Positions 1-11,774 of a DNA stretch of 64,000 nucleotides are shown one piece after another. Source of the stretch: Gymnorhina tibicen (lineage: Eukaryota > Chordata > Aves > Passeriformes > Artamidae); NCBI GenBank assembly GCA_013399875.1, contig VXAZ01001048.1, forward strand, positions 166,897-230,896, in the 5' to 3' direction. The position numbers and the translations under genes were made by a program. Below the pieces are notes generated by a model. That model ran no database searches and was not told the origin of the DNA. It saw nothing but the letters and a program-made list of their open reading frames with translations. Each line of letters starts with the position of its first letter. Position 1 is the first letter of the stretch.

Positions 1-1873
1 AGGAATGGTTAATTAGCAGTCAATTGTCACAACAAACAGCCTTTGGTAATGCTGGAGAGTAAAAATTATTTCCCTGCACCTCCAGCATCCATATGAATAA
101 TGAATCCATTTGCAGGACTGAGCATCAGCTCATGAAAGAAACTCCAACCAAGGAGCACTGAGAAATACAACAAAAATTAATCATTGTGAGCTGTTTTCAT
201 AAAGGCACAAACTCTGAGCTCAGGGGGGACTATCGCTCAAGCCGTACAGGAGAATGAGTCTAAGGAAGATTGTCACAAGTTTTCCGCCCTAGCAGAAATG
301 AGAAAGGTTATAAAAAAGCTCGGTTCTCTCTCTGCTCCCATTTCTGCAGTCGGGGTGTATGATTACAGCAAATTTCTGAGCCGAAATTAAGGCCTTTCTT
401 TAGAATTTCCTGTTTAAAAATGGAACAGCATATCCAAATGAATATTTTCTATCATACTGTATTGTGAAAAATGTCAGCCAAAAGCTTCAGCCTCACGTAA
501 ATAAAGAATCAGGCCGGTTTGTCAAGTATCAGAACTGCTTTAATGCCTTCTGCTTTCTTTTTTGAGCATATTAGAGCAACCAGAGCTAGGAAATGATGCG
601 TGTAGTATTCCTTGCTAGCAGCAGATCAGAAAAACGTCAGATAAAAGTAGCAACATATTTGGTATAAAGAGTTCCTGAAGGTTTGAAAGCTTCCCTGGAG
701 ATGGCACCTACAGCTGAGGATGAGCCTTGTTTGCTCCATCCAAACCAGAATAAGTCCAGAGTTCCCAGCAATGGAAAAGATAAGTGAAAAGGCTCTTTTT
801 CCTGGAGGGAACTCCAGCACAGGGTAATTCTAATGCCTCTTCCCAAATTCCTTGTTGTTGGAGAAAGCTTACGAGGAAGAGCCAGAGCCAAAGCAATGTG
901 AATGCTGCTGGCAGGCAGGGAGAAGCCAGGCTGGGAGCTGGCTGTTCCTGGGATGAGGACATGGAGCTGGCTCCACTGTGACACTCTGTGGTCACTGTGT
1001 CCCAGGCAGATGGGGGGACCTGGGAGGTGCCACCCAGGAGTTCCCTCAGCTGAACTGCTCCTAGGGAAGAACACATGTGGTGGGCTGGGACCTCCTCCCA
1101 CCTGGAAGCTGCTGCCTATGTTGATGAGGACAATTTGGGAGAGTTCTTACACTGCTCCTGGGAATGTCCTCAGGCCTTGTGGATGTAGGAATTGGACTCA
1201 GTGCCACTCGTGGGTCCCTTTCAGCTCAGGATATCGTAGGATTCCATGCAGTGTTATTGTTTTGGGATCACCCTCACACCAAACCATCCCCGCGGGGGTG
1301 GTCTGGAAATAACCAAGCTATAAACTGCCATTTATTCTCCTGACAAAGGCTTTGGTCTGGCTCAGATGACTGGGCTAAGCTTTAGGGAGGAGAAGGGGCC
1401 AGTGTCCTTCAGTGGTTGGGAGTTAAGGCAGATCCGCCACCCCGGTGCAGCCCTGTCACTGCCACACTAATGGAGAAGTGCCTGGGGTCCTGCCAGGCAC
1501 AGACAGCTGTTTCTGATTTAATAAATGTGCTGGTTTTCCCCAAAACAAGTGCTGGAGGCTCTGCCCACTTGCAGAAGTGCAGCAATCCAGAGAGCTCTCC
1601 TCTTTTGGTGGGGATGGGATGACAATTCTCAGTCACAGCCCTGCTGTGGCACACTGGGTCCCCACATCAGTGCCCTGGGGGATGAATGCAGAGCAGCCTT
1701 CCCAAAGAGCCTGTAGATCTTCTTGGACACCAAACACCCCACACCCCTCTGTCCCTGGGGTCACAGCCCACAGCTCTGTGGCCACCACAGCAGCCACAAA
1801 ACCACAGATCAGAGCTGAGCTGTTCTCCTTCACTGGCCAGTCTCTGTCGTGCCAGCCCAGGGGCAACCCGGGA
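1..1873. other. Unannotated unique sequence, AT-rich then GC-richer
   Basis: No gene or repeat was recognised. The first 620 bases are AT-rich and contain homeodomain-like TTAATTAG words near base 8. From about 690 to 1870 the DNA is GC-richer. Several short overlapping reading frames occur on both strands, but none looks like a known protein and none has convincing exon signals. Confidence 0.5.
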
Positions 1874-2187
1874 AGGGGATTCCACCACCGCCCTGGGCAG
1901 CCCCTTCCAGTGCCTGACCACCCTTTCCATGCAGAAATTTTCCAAGTATCCAATCTGAGCCTCTCCTAGCCCAGCCTGAGGCTGTTCCCTCTCCTCCTGT
2001 CCCTGTTCCCTGGGAGCAGAGCCCGACCCCCCCGCCTGCCCCCTCCTGTCAGGGAGTTGTGCAGAGCCACAAGGTCCCCCCGTGTCCCCTTTTCTCCAGG
2101 CTGAACCCCTTTCCCAGCTACCTCAGCCGCTCCTGGGGCTCCAGCCCCTTCCGCAGTTCCGTTCCCTTCCCTGGACGTGCAGATGCT
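1874..2187 (-). repeat. CR1 LINE fragment, 3' end missing
   Basis: Read on the minus strand, this matches the last part of CR1 ORF2. It contains the words for GGAGCGGCTGAGGTAGCTGG, CTCCCTGACAGGAGGGGGC and the CCTGGGCTAGGAGAGGCTCAG region. The usual CR1 tail of ATTCTGTG repeats is absent at the left end, so the copy is truncated or deleted there. The frames that span it are frame-shifted and non-functional. Confidence 0.85.
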
Positions 2188-3119
2188 GAGCCGTGCTTGG
2201 GTCGTGCTCAATTCATTCAGCTCCTACACCCGCATCCTCCAGGATAACGCTCCTTTCTCAGCATTCCCACACCGCACTGGCTGTGGATCATCTGCGGCAG
2301 CCAAAACGAGGAGTCTCAGCAGCAGAAGCGGTGTGAAAATGCAGGACTCGCTGCATGCCCTTGCCTGAGAGCCCCGACCCCGCAACAGACCCTGCCCCGG
2401 GAGGGAGGTAGCGCGACGGGACGGGACCCGACCCCACCCCAGGCTGTTAAACCTGGAGCAAATTGCGTCTACTATTACTTTTTCTTTCCTAATTGTTACC
2501 TCTAGTGTGGCTGGAGCAGGGGGCGGTACCCGGGAACAAACACATGGGAATAACCAGGGACGGGAGCTCCAAATCGCTGCCGGTAATTCAAGCGGCACTT
2601 AAGCGGGGTCAGCTGAGGAGAAGTTGAACCTGCGGGTTTCCAGGCAGGAGCTGTAGCAAAGGAAAACCCCAGGGAGCTCAGCAGGATCCCAGGAAAACAG
2701 TTGAGCGTGCCCTTCAGTCTGGTGAGGCACTGCCGAGTGAGGAAGGCAAGGGATACAAAGAGTCTTAGGGGGCTTATCCGCCTGGGAAAGTCATTTCCAG
2801 TGTGCCAACAGCTCCCTGTGGGGCTGCCTTCATCATCACAGGGACTCGGAGGGGCCCGGGGAAAGCTGGGGATGGTCCCTTGCAGTTTCTGCGCGAGGGT
2901 ATCAGGATCAGGGATACACCCCGGAGCCGGCGCAGTTCCCACCGCCAGGCACTACTGGAAACCCACGGGGCAGTGCTCGTATGGTGTTGATGTTTGGTGT
3001 CACACTGGAGCCACATCCCCTGAAATAACACAGAAAAACTCCCACATGGCATCCCAGACTTTAGCATAGCCCAGAACCTCCTTCCCCTGCCTGTCTGGGA
3101 CCTGTGTGGGACCCCCCCG
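2188..3119. other. Unannotated GC-rich sequence
   Basis: Mixed unique DNA with no recognised gene or repeat. The frames on both strands are low-complexity or proline- and serine-rich by composition and carry no domain I recognise. Confidence 0.45.
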
Positions 3120-3510
3120 GAGCACTGGATCCAGACCTGGGATCCCAGTACAGGAAGGATGGAACCTGTTGGAGAGGGTTCAGAGGAGGCCATGGAACTG
3201 GTCCGAGGGCTGGAGCTCCTCTGCCATGGAGCCAGGCTGGGAGAGCTGGGGGTGTTCACCTGGAGAGGAGAAGGCTCCAGGGAGAGCTCAGAGCCCCTTC
3301 CAGGGCCTAAAGGGGCTCCAGGAGAGCTGGAGAGGGACTTGGGACAAGGGATGGAGGGACAGGACAACAGGGAATGGCTTCCCACTGCCAGATGGCAAGG
3401 ATAGATGGGATATTGGGAAGGAATTGTTCCCTGGGAGGGTGGGGAGGTTTCAAGATGAGCTCTAAGGCCCCTTCCAACCCATATCCTGAGTCCAGGATAT
3501 GATTCCATGA
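3120..3510 (+). repeat. CR1 LINE with internal deletion, 3' tail present
   Basis: Plus-strand CR1 of the class containing GGAGAGCTGGGGGTGTTCAC and TGGGATATTGGGAAGGAATT. The sequence jumps at about 3446 from the GGGAGGGTGGGGAGG word straight to the final CTCTAAGGCCCCTTCCAACC segment. About 165 bases present in sister copies, including the GAAGCTGTGGCTGCC block, are therefore missing. It ends in GATTCCATGA. Its first part is nearly identical to the copy at 58.87-59.09 kb. Confidence 0.93.
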
Positions 3511-4807
3511 GTGTGGCCCATGGCAGGAAGAGGAAAAGCTGGGTCCAGAGTGATGGATCTTAAGCCCAGGAGCAAGATCTCCCAGTTGGTGCCTTTGCAG
3601 GAGGGTACCCCCCTAGTGACTCTCTGTGGTGGCACAGCAGCACCAGGGTCCCATGCCAAGGTTTATTCCCAGTCAGTGCAACAAATCCAACCCATCACCC
3701 ACAGGATCTCACAGGAAGTTGCCCCTATCACAGTCCAGCTCCCTGGAGCACATCCTGGGAATCCGGGGAACCTCAGGAGCCTTGAGCTGAGCCACAGAAG
3801 GCATCCAGCAGATGGAGGAGCCTGATTCCCACACTACCCCTTCTCATGTGTCCCAAAGAGGAACTGTCACCATTTCAGACCAGTGACACCCCAGCCTCCT
3901 CTTTCTGTCCCATCCAGCAGCAGGGAGACACTGGAGTTCTGGCTCATCCAGCTACAGTTCTGTCACTGCTTCCTGTGCTGTGTGACATTCCCAAGTAGTT
4001 TTTGACCCAAGGATGGGCCTCCCTTGGGAACTGGCTGTTTTCAGCAGCTGCTCTAAGCACAGGCAGCTCACTGGGATAAACTCCAGCACCCAAGGCCACG
4101 CCAAAGGCTAATGAGGTATTAGAGGTGGTGTCCCTTTCCAGGGGAGAGAAGCAGGACACTTACGCTAATTCATGTATTCTCAAGATGCTCCTACCTGGAA
4201 TTCCAGCATCTGCAGGTAGCTCGAGGGATGGATGGATGCTGCTCCTCAGGGTCCCAGGCCTGAGCAGGGAGGAGTAGCCCAGATCCAAGGAGTGGGTGTG
4301 ATGTGGAAAGTCAGTGTCAGAACAACCTAACCAGTGCTTCTAAAAATTGCCCCCAAATTAATAGTTTTCCACAGCTAGAAAATGATGCAATGCTGTTAAC
4401 TTGCTAAAATATCATTTTTTTGAAAAAAACCCCAAATGTTAAAACCTTTATTTAGTAAGAACATGACAGCACAAAACAACTCTTTTTGAAGTGTCACCAG
4501 GTAGAGAAGCAGTGCTGCAAACACTGCCCTGCCAACATTCTGAATGCAGCGCTGTGCCTGAGCCCACACTCCTAGGATTGCCTCGCTCAAGAGACAACGC
4601 AGGACAGTAACAGCAGCTAAATGAGGATAAATTACATCAGAAGCACAATGTTTACATGGGCTGGTAATTCACCCCCAGCAGCAAATTATTTTTACAGCAA
4701 GAATCTGCTTTTCGTGGGCTTGGCTGTCGTGAATGAGGGAGCCTCCATTGGAATGCAGATGGGATTTACCTGGGAATGGTTTAGTTACTCATAGAGATGG
4801 GAGAGAG
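3511..4807. other. Unannotated unique sequence
   Basis: No recognisable gene, RNA or transposable element. The part from 4300 to 4720 is AT-rich and the remainder is mixed. Confidence 0.45.
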
Positions 4808-5082
4808 ATGGATGGAGGGATGGATGGATGGATGGATGATGGATGGATGATGGATGGATGGATGGATGAAGGGGATGGATGGATGGATGGATGGATGGAT
4901 GGATGAAGGGGATGGATAGATGGATGGATGGATGGACGGACGAACAGATGAAGGGGATGGATGGATGGACGGACGAACGGATGAAGGGATGGAAGGATGG
5001 ATGGATGGATGGATGGATGGATGGATGGATGGATGGATGAAGGGGATGGATGGATGGATGGATGGATGGATGGATGGACAGA
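4808..5082. repeat. GGAT tetranucleotide microsatellite with 13-16 bp higher-order blocks
   Basis: About 275 bases of GGAT repeats, interrupted by GAAGGG and by GGACGGACGAACRGATG variants. The interruptions recur (GAAGGGGATGG appears four times), so the array expanded in blocks as well as single units. On the minus strand it is open in all frames and would read as a His-Pro-Ser-Ile repeat. That is a consequence of the tetranucleotide, not a gene. Confidence 0.98.
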
Positions 5083-5920
5083 CACACAGGCAAGAAGATA
5101 CCCAATCTAACATCTGTCTTTCTTTTAAGTGATTGTATTTACAGAGGAATTTCATAGGATTGCACAATACAAAAATACAGAATTATAAAAATTATACAGA
5201 ATTATAAAAAGTACTCTGCAGTTTCATTGGGTAATTGAACCAATTACAAAGGAGAAAAAATCCCAGCCAGGGCTGCCCTGGAGTGAGCTGTTCTAAGAGA
5301 ATGAGGCATTTGCAGAAGACACGAACATATCTCTCTTCTCTCATTCAAATTAAAACTTACTCTGAAGGCCCCAAACTGCTCCACTTGCAACTCAGCACAA
5401 AAAGTGGGCTCATCCCAACCAGGAAACAGTCAGACATCCTTCACTGCCAACATAAAAAACCTCCCACTTAAGGAGCAACAAGTGGCTCAGCAGATCAGAG
5501 ATCACTGCAGAAAGCCAACATGCAGCCTCAAAATTGATTATCCACGAACCAGCAACATATGGAATGGAAGTACTTCACCAGCATTTGAGAATTTATCTAG
5601 GAAATAATTTGATTGTTTTAGAAACCTCTCAAAGAGGTTCACAGAAAGAAGATGTTGACAGTGCAGGGATGACCCTTTCCAAGCAGATTTACATAGAACA
5701 AACTTCTGAACTGGGATTAAGAAGCATTTGGGAAGATGGGCAGGGAGGTAGGAGAGAGAGGAAGAGCTGCTCCCACACTGCTCCTGAAGGACACAGTAGA
5801 TGGTGGGATGGACAGAAAATCCAGAGGCACCTGGGCAGTGACAACTGTCCTTCTAAATGGGAGATCAGCAGGTCGGCCCATGGCTGTGCTAGGCAGTGTA
5901 TTCATAACCAATCCGAGACT
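5083..5920. other. Unannotated unique sequence
   Basis: AT-rich unique DNA. A plus-strand frame of 262 codons (5534-6322) runs through it and into the antisense of the CR1 at 5921. It has no recognisable domain and I do not regard it as a gene. Confidence 0.4.
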
Positions 5921-6110
5921 GGTTTGTGTTCGGAGGGACCTGAAAGTTCATCCAGTGCCACCCCTGCCATGGGCAGGGACACCTTCCACTATCCCAGGCT
6001 TCTCCAAGCCCTGTCCAGCCTGGCCTGGGACACTTCCAGAGATCCAGGGGCAGTCACAGCTTCTCTGGGCACCCTGTGCCAGGGCCTCCCCACTCCCACA
6101 GCCAATATCC
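5921..6110 (-). repeat. CR1 LINE 3' fragment
   Basis: Antisense CR1. The reverse of the CCTTCCAACCCAAACC end is at 5921, followed by the reverse of ATGGGCAGGGACACCTTCCA and then of GAAGCTGTGGCTGCCCCTGG. The copy stops in the middle of the CCCTGGGAGGGTGGGGAGG word, which is scrambled. The tail octamers are missing at the left end. Confidence 0.93.
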
Positions 6111-7616
6111 ATCACAGTTCCCATCTCCAGGCAGGGGTTTTTCCCAGTTGTTGCTGGTCAGAGCCTGGCTCAGGCACTGCCACAGCTCGGGGTGGTGCCA
6201 GCCCAGCAGAGCTGCTCCTCACAGGCCCTGCTCTGAATTTGGGTGGTGCGTGCACCAGCCCGCCCACAGCTGATTCCAAGCTTGGCTGTCAGCTGGCAAA
6301 GCACCATGACAGGACAGTGTAGCAAGACCTTCTCTAATTTTATCCCCTGGTTTTGTTAACTGTGTTAAACAGCTCTGGTTGGAAAGCATATGGTGCAGTA
6401 TAAAAATCTCCATAGGATGAATTACAGCAACTTCACACAGAAGATGGAGAGGGATTTAGAAAATAATTTCAGCAGATTTTAATAGAAAATATCTTATCAA
6501 CGCCCTCACTGGCTGGTAGAGCAGGATTTCAGAGTGGCAGCTACTGCTTTTAATTTTATACCCACACAGATGCATATGCGTCCCACAGACTGGTGTCTCC
6601 CGATTCCCTGGGATGGATCCCTCTGGGGTGGTGGCAGTGTGCTGCATGTCTCAATATAAGTGCCACAGCTGGACTCAGACTGTGCAATCTGATCTCCTCA
6701 TTGATTTCCAGGGATGGAATGTAAATAACTTCGCTGCGTACATGGGATCAATGGGGATGGAGCAGGGGTGTCGATGCTCAGCGTTATGAGCCTCATTCAT
6801 TGCAGCAGATGATGATCAACACAAGAGAACTTCAATCAAAACCACATCAATTAATAATTGCTTTGCAGCTTCTGTCCTTTTCTGTCATTTCAGCTCTTTG
6901 GCAGATGAAGTTCATCCCCTCCCAGCTCTCAGGCTGTGGCTGATTGCCCAGGCAAGCAGAGCAGAGAAACTGGATTAGAGGAGGCTCCACAGTTCTGCAC
7001 AAACTGCAAGTTCTTTGTCTGGGCCACTAATAGCAAGTTAATAAAAACTGAAAGAGTTGTCAGCCCTTGCTTATTGATAGTCCCAGATGAAAACCACAGG
7101 ACCTTAAGTTAAGAAGCCGTATTAAGATTGTTAAAGACATAAGAATTACTCTGGGTGAATTTGGCTTCATTGGGCTTTGTGTCAGGCTCTTGTGAAGAAA
7201 TAAACTTCACTGCAAAACAGCAAAAAAAGGACTTAAAACTGAAATGTTAGGAAGCAGAGAAATGTGCTTATAAAGTGCTGAAGCCTAGCTATGAAAGAGT
7301 AATTCTTCATTAAGTTCACCGTACAAGAAGCTGGCTCTGTCCCCCCACTCTGTGCTGGGTGCAGGGCACAGGCCCAGGCCATGGGGGTGCTCAGGAACCA
7401 GCTCCCATCTGTCCATGGGGACTGGTCATCCCACATTTGACCAGTGCTACAGCCTGAGATGTGGGTCCACACCAGAGCTGCTTGGACCTCCAGGTTCTGC
7501 AGGGGTTTCAGGAACTTGGATGGTCCATCCCAGGCATTGCATCCAAGGCAAGGCCCACAGCAGCACCATCAATTGCAAATGAAGATCCCCGGGGTGACCC
7601 CAAGTCACAGTGCACA
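6111..7616. other. Unannotated unique sequence
   Basis: No gene or repeat was recognised. 6360-7290 is AT-rich and quiet. A few short frames near 7350-7580 carry no known domain. Confidence 0.45.
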
Positions 7617-7953
7617 AATCACAGAGTCAGCAAAGCTGAAAAAGGTCTCTCAGACCATCGATTCCAGCCTGGGACTGAACTTCTTCTCAACTCAACCAGA
7701 GCACTGAGTACCACATCCAACTGTTCCTTGGACACCTCCAGGAACGGGGAATCCAAACCTTCCTGGGCAGCCCCTTCCAGTGCCTGACCACGCTCTCCAT
7801 GAAGAAATTTTCCCAATATCCAACCTGCCCCTCCCCTGGCCCAGCCTGAAGCTGTTCCCTCTCCTCCTGTCCCTGTTCCCCTCCGGCTGCCCCCTCCTGT
7901 CAGGGAGTTGTGCAGAGCCACAAGGTCCCCCCTGAGCCTCCTTTTCTCCAGGC
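7617..7953 (-). repeat. CR1 LINE, 3' end plus ORF2 C-terminus
   Basis: The minus strand carries the CR1 tail (AATCACAGAGTC seen from the plus strand). Upstream lies the ORF2 C-terminal coding region, with residues resembling [20 protein letters not shown], an arrangement typical of the reverse transcriptase end. A part corresponding to the LFSQ-like stretch is deleted and the frame is broken. Confidence 0.92.
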
Positions 7954-8939
7954 AGCAGTTGAGGAGATGGTGGTGAGCAGAGCTGTGGGGCTGCACATCA
8001 CTCATGTCTGCAGGAATGAAGGAGGTGGAACAGTCACCAGGATTCTGATTTCAGAGGGGCTCAGCATGGTCCAAGCAGGTCTAAAGCCAAACAGCCCAGA
8101 GAGGCTGGTCCACTCCTCAGCTCTCTCAGCACCAGCCCACCACACTCTACTTCAGCACAGCCTCTTCACACCACAGCTCCAGTCCTCGGGTACAGAATTC
8201 CCATCCATGCCATGGGCCCTTGCCCCTGCCCAGGACTGGGAATGGCAGCACATCCCCGTGGCAGGGACCAGCACACAGGGAAATCCCAGCCTGGTGCTGA
8301 GGCAGCAGAGCAAGAGAAATCTGCCTGAGGAAACCCCCAGCTCTTGAATGGAGAGCGGGCTCGAGGGTGCAGCAACCTGTTCCTGGAAAATTCACCGAGA
8401 GGAAGAAAGGCAGCATGGCCTGAATTAATTATTTCATGCAGATGATTCACTTGTCTCTAATTATAGATGAGCTTCTAAACACAAATGTCAGTTAAAATGC
8501 TACAGTTCTCCTGCAGCTGTCATTCATGTGCTGGTGAAGAGATCAAGGCCAGAGCTATTAAAAACCTTGGGAGTGAAAGGAAGCGAAAAGGAGTCTTTGG
8601 TGGAGTGAAATTGAAGCAGGAGTTTGCCCTGAGCATTTTAGGCCCACAGAGCTCTCACCTGTATTCCAAACCCCTTCTCCCAGCAGGCAGCCGAGGGCCT
8701 TTGGGGCCAGTTTTTCATTTCTGAAAATGCTGTGGTGCACACAAAGCCCCTCCCACCCTGAGGGGGTGTGGGGAGCAGGACAGGACCTGCTGCTGGCTGC
8801 CCCTTACCCACAAAGAGGAAATAGAGATATACACGAAAAAATCCCAGTCCTGTGTAAGTGGTCACAGGAGACTCCCAGCCTGAGGGATGGCTGGTGATTG
8901 CAGGGAGTGGATGTCTGAGAAATGGAAATGCAGAACCAT
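7954..8939. other. Unannotated sequence between two CR1 copies
   Basis: No gene was recognised. 8410-8500 is AT-rich with TAATTAT and CTAATTAT words that could bind homeodomain proteins. There is no other structure. Confidence 0.4.
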
Positions 8940-9324
8940 GTGACAAGGTTTGGGTGAGAAGGGACCTTAAAGCTCATCTCATCCCACTCCTGCATGGGCA
9001 GGGACACCTTCCACTAGCCTGGGCTGCTCCAAGCCCCATCCAGCCTGGCCTTGGACACTGCCAGGGATCCAGGGGCAGCCACAGCTTCTCTGGGCACCCT
9101 GTGCCAGCCCCTCCCCACTCTCCCAGGGAACAATTCCTTCCCAATATCCCATCTATCCCTGCCCTCTGGCAGTGGGAAGCCATTCCCTGTGTCCTGTCCC
9201 CCCATCCCTTGTCCCAAGTCCCTCTCCAGTTCTCCTGGAGCCCCTTTAAGCCCTGGAAGGGGCTCTAAGGTCCCCTTGGAGCCTTCTCTTATCCAGGCTG
9301 AATAATTCAAATTCTCTCTGCCTT
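8940..9324 (-). repeat. CR1 LINE, long 3' copy
   Basis: Antisense copy running from the CCTTCTCACCCAAACC-type end through the ATGGGCAGGGACACC, GAAGCTGTGGCTGCCCC, TTCCCAATATCCCATC and CCCTTTAAGCCCTGGAAGGG words to the GGCTGAATAATTCAAATTC region. It belongs to the same subfamily as the copies at 3.1 and 58.9 kb. The tail octamers are eroded. Confidence 0.95.
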
Positions 9325-10194
9325 AAGAGTTTATCTTGTTCTACCTCTCATAAAAATTCTTGGATTAATTAACGTTTTGGTTCAGCATTCTGAGACTTTT
9401 AGATGAGAAGTCCCTGCACAGGGGAGATCCTCAGGGGCTGCTTTCCCTACAGTTTGCCCTGAGCAGAGTCATGTGAGTCACTCTCAAATTGGGTCCAGCA
9501 GCCTCATGTCTCCCCTTGTCCCACACAGGGTGAAGGCACACACATCATCAGGGTGTTCCCTGTGTTGATCTGAAGGTAACATGAAAAGAAGGGAGCTGTC
9601 AGAGAGCAGATGGGATGGGAAGAAACTGCTTTGCCTGTTGAGTCAAGGGAATTGTCCTTGCAGTTTATCTTCATCTACCCCAAGGGGGTCAGAGCTCCCT
9701 CAGCCGGAGCTCCCGGTGACCATCACAGGCTTTCTCATACCCCGTGGGGTTGTCCTGGTGTTCTCCTGCAGCACAACCTGACAGGACAGAAGGGTCACCC
9801 ACCACCCAGCAGGACCACTGGGTCATCTCCAGCTTCTCTCCTTGGAACTTGGACCTTCGGGTTGTTGGGGATTGTTCTTTGCCTCTTTCTAGCCACCCCT
9901 TCAGCTCACCCAGAGCTGCCACCCCCAGCTCCATATTCCGAGGGTGCAGGAGGCTCCTTCCAGCAGCATTCCCAGCACTGTGAGCAGCTGTGGCATAGTC
10001 TCTCCTCTGGGGTGTCTGTGCTGTGTCCTGGGGCAGCCGAGACCCCCCGGGAGGAAGAACACCTCAGGGGGAAGAGGATCAGCCCTCCAGAGGGAGCCCC
10101 TCTGCACGTGGTAGATGGCCATGGTCACCTGAAGCACTCTCCAGGCAGGAGTCCAGCACTGCATGTGGACACGGACTTGTTTGCTACCCTTGAA
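9325..10194. other. Unannotated sequence upstream of a CR1
   Basis: No known gene. A plus-strand frame of 415 codons (9610-10857) starts here and runs into the CR1. Its N-terminal half has no recognised domain and its C-terminal half is CR1 in a shifted frame, so I treat it as chance. Confidence 0.45.
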
Positions 10195-10879
10195 TCCATC
10201 TTTCTGGAAAGCTGCCCAGTGGGAAAGGCCCTGGGGGTGCTGGCCACAGCAGCTGGACACGAGCCCAGGGGTGCCCAGGTGGCCAAGAGGCCAAGGCCAC
10301 CTGGGCTGTGCCAGCCCTGGGGTAGCAGCAGGAGTAGGGCAGTGCCTGTCCCCTGTGCTGGCACTGCTGGGGCACCTCCAGTGCTGGGGCAGCTCTGGGC
10401 CCCTCCTGACAAGAGACACCTGGAGGGGCTGGAGCATGTCCAGGAAGGGAACGGAGCTGGGGAAGGGGCTGGAGCCCCAGGAGCGGCTGAGGGAGCTGGG
10501 AAAGGGGCTCAGCCTGGAGAAAAGGAGGCTCAGGGGGGCCCTTGTGGCTCTGCACAACTCCCTGACAGGAGGGGGCAGCCGGGGGGTCGGGCTCTGCTCC
10601 CAGGGAACAGGGACAGGAGGAGAGGGAACAGCCTCAGGCTGGGCCAGGGGAGGCTCAGGTTGGACATCAGGAGGAATTTCTCCATGGAAAGGGTGGTCAG
10701 GCCTTGGCAGGGGCTCCTCAGGGCAGTGGTGGAGCTCCCATCCCTGGAGGTGTCCAAGGAAGGCCTAGACGTGGCACTCAGTGCTCTGGGCTGGGGACAA
10801 GGTGGGGATCAGTCACAGGCTGGACTCGATGGTCTGGGAGGCATTTTCCAACCTTAATAATTCCATGATTCTGTGATCC
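10195..10879 (+). repeat. CR1 LINE, about 685 bp, ORF2 C-terminus and 3' end
   Basis: Longest clean plus-strand CR1 here. It starts at the CTTTCTGGAAAGCTGCCCAG word. It continues through the reverse transcriptase C-terminus (frames resembling [17 protein letters not shown] and [18 protein letters not shown] lie in different frames, so it is frame-shifted) and ends with CTCGATGGTCTGGGAGG and the ATTCCATGATTCTGTG tail. It cannot make a protein. Confidence 0.95.
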
Positions 10880-11769
10880 TTGCTGTCTGACCACCAACTC
10901 CTGGGTACCAGCAGCACATGGAGCAGCTCCCTGTCACTGAAGCCCCTGTGGCCCATCCCTGGGGGCAGCAGAGCTCTCTCCAGGCAGGGTTTATGCCATG
11001 AGCACAACCCGAAGTTGCAGCTCTCCTTTCCCATTTTTAAACCTTCCCTTGGCCGAATGTGCCCAAACACCCTGGGATAGACACAAACCCCTCAGTGAAG
11101 CCTGCTGGAACAGATGATGGCTATGGCTGCCTCCTGTTCTGCAGGCTCAGGAACATCTCAGCTGTTAACTCTGCAGCTCATGAGCATTTGGAGTTTACAG
11201 TTATTTTATTTTGCTAGGACAGATGGCAGACAGCTCTGTAGTAGAGGGGCAGATGGCTGTGCACCTATGAGCAAACCAAAACAAAAACCAAACCCAAAAA
11301 AAATGCATGGTTAAGCTGCAGAGTAAAAGTGGGCTCTGCTCCTCCTCTCAGACACAGCACATGAGCCCAGCCACACCCACGACTCATCTCCCACACACAG
11401 GTAAGAGCAGGAGGGGGCCCTTGGGCTTTAATAAAGCATCACACACATAAAGAAACTGCAGCTGTGCCGCTTGAGACGGATCTGAGTGTGGGAAAGTCAT
11501 GGCCCAAGGGAAGAACAGCTGGCACTGGCTCAGGTGGGTGATCGCCCATCAAGGGAAAGCAACCCAAGTCATCCTGCCCAAGAGAGACATCTGTCCCACC
11601 AGTATGGAGGGAACACTCCTGGGGAGTGCTAGCCCATGGAAAAGCGCACAGTGGCTGCTCCTGCTCTCAGTAGGGCCTGATCAGGTGACATTGGCAGCAC
11701 TTGGAACAGAACAGGTCCCTCCTGCACCTCACCTTGGCCTTTGGACAATGTCATAAATAAGGGGACAAC
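10880..11769. other. Unannotated unique sequence
   Basis: Mixed DNA without a recognised gene. A plus-strand AATAAA lies at about 11430 with no supporting exon evidence. Confidence 0.4.
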
Positions 11770-11774
11770 TCTCA

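Noticed and set aside
2774..3508. 244-codon minus-strand frame
   Set aside because: It is antisense to a CR1 copy at 3120-3510 plus low-complexity DNA.
4781..5167. Minus-strand His-Pro-Ser-Ile repeat protein
   Set aside because: It is the translation of a GGAT microsatellite, which contains no stop codon in any frame.
5534..6322. 262-codon plus-strand frame
   Set aside because: It runs through the antisense strand of a CR1 copy at 5921-6110 and has no domain.
9610..10857. 415-codon plus-strand open frame, the longest in the window
   Set aside because: The second half is a CR1 copy read in a wrong frame, and the first half has no domain, no splice logic and repeat-like composition. Chance opening is likely.
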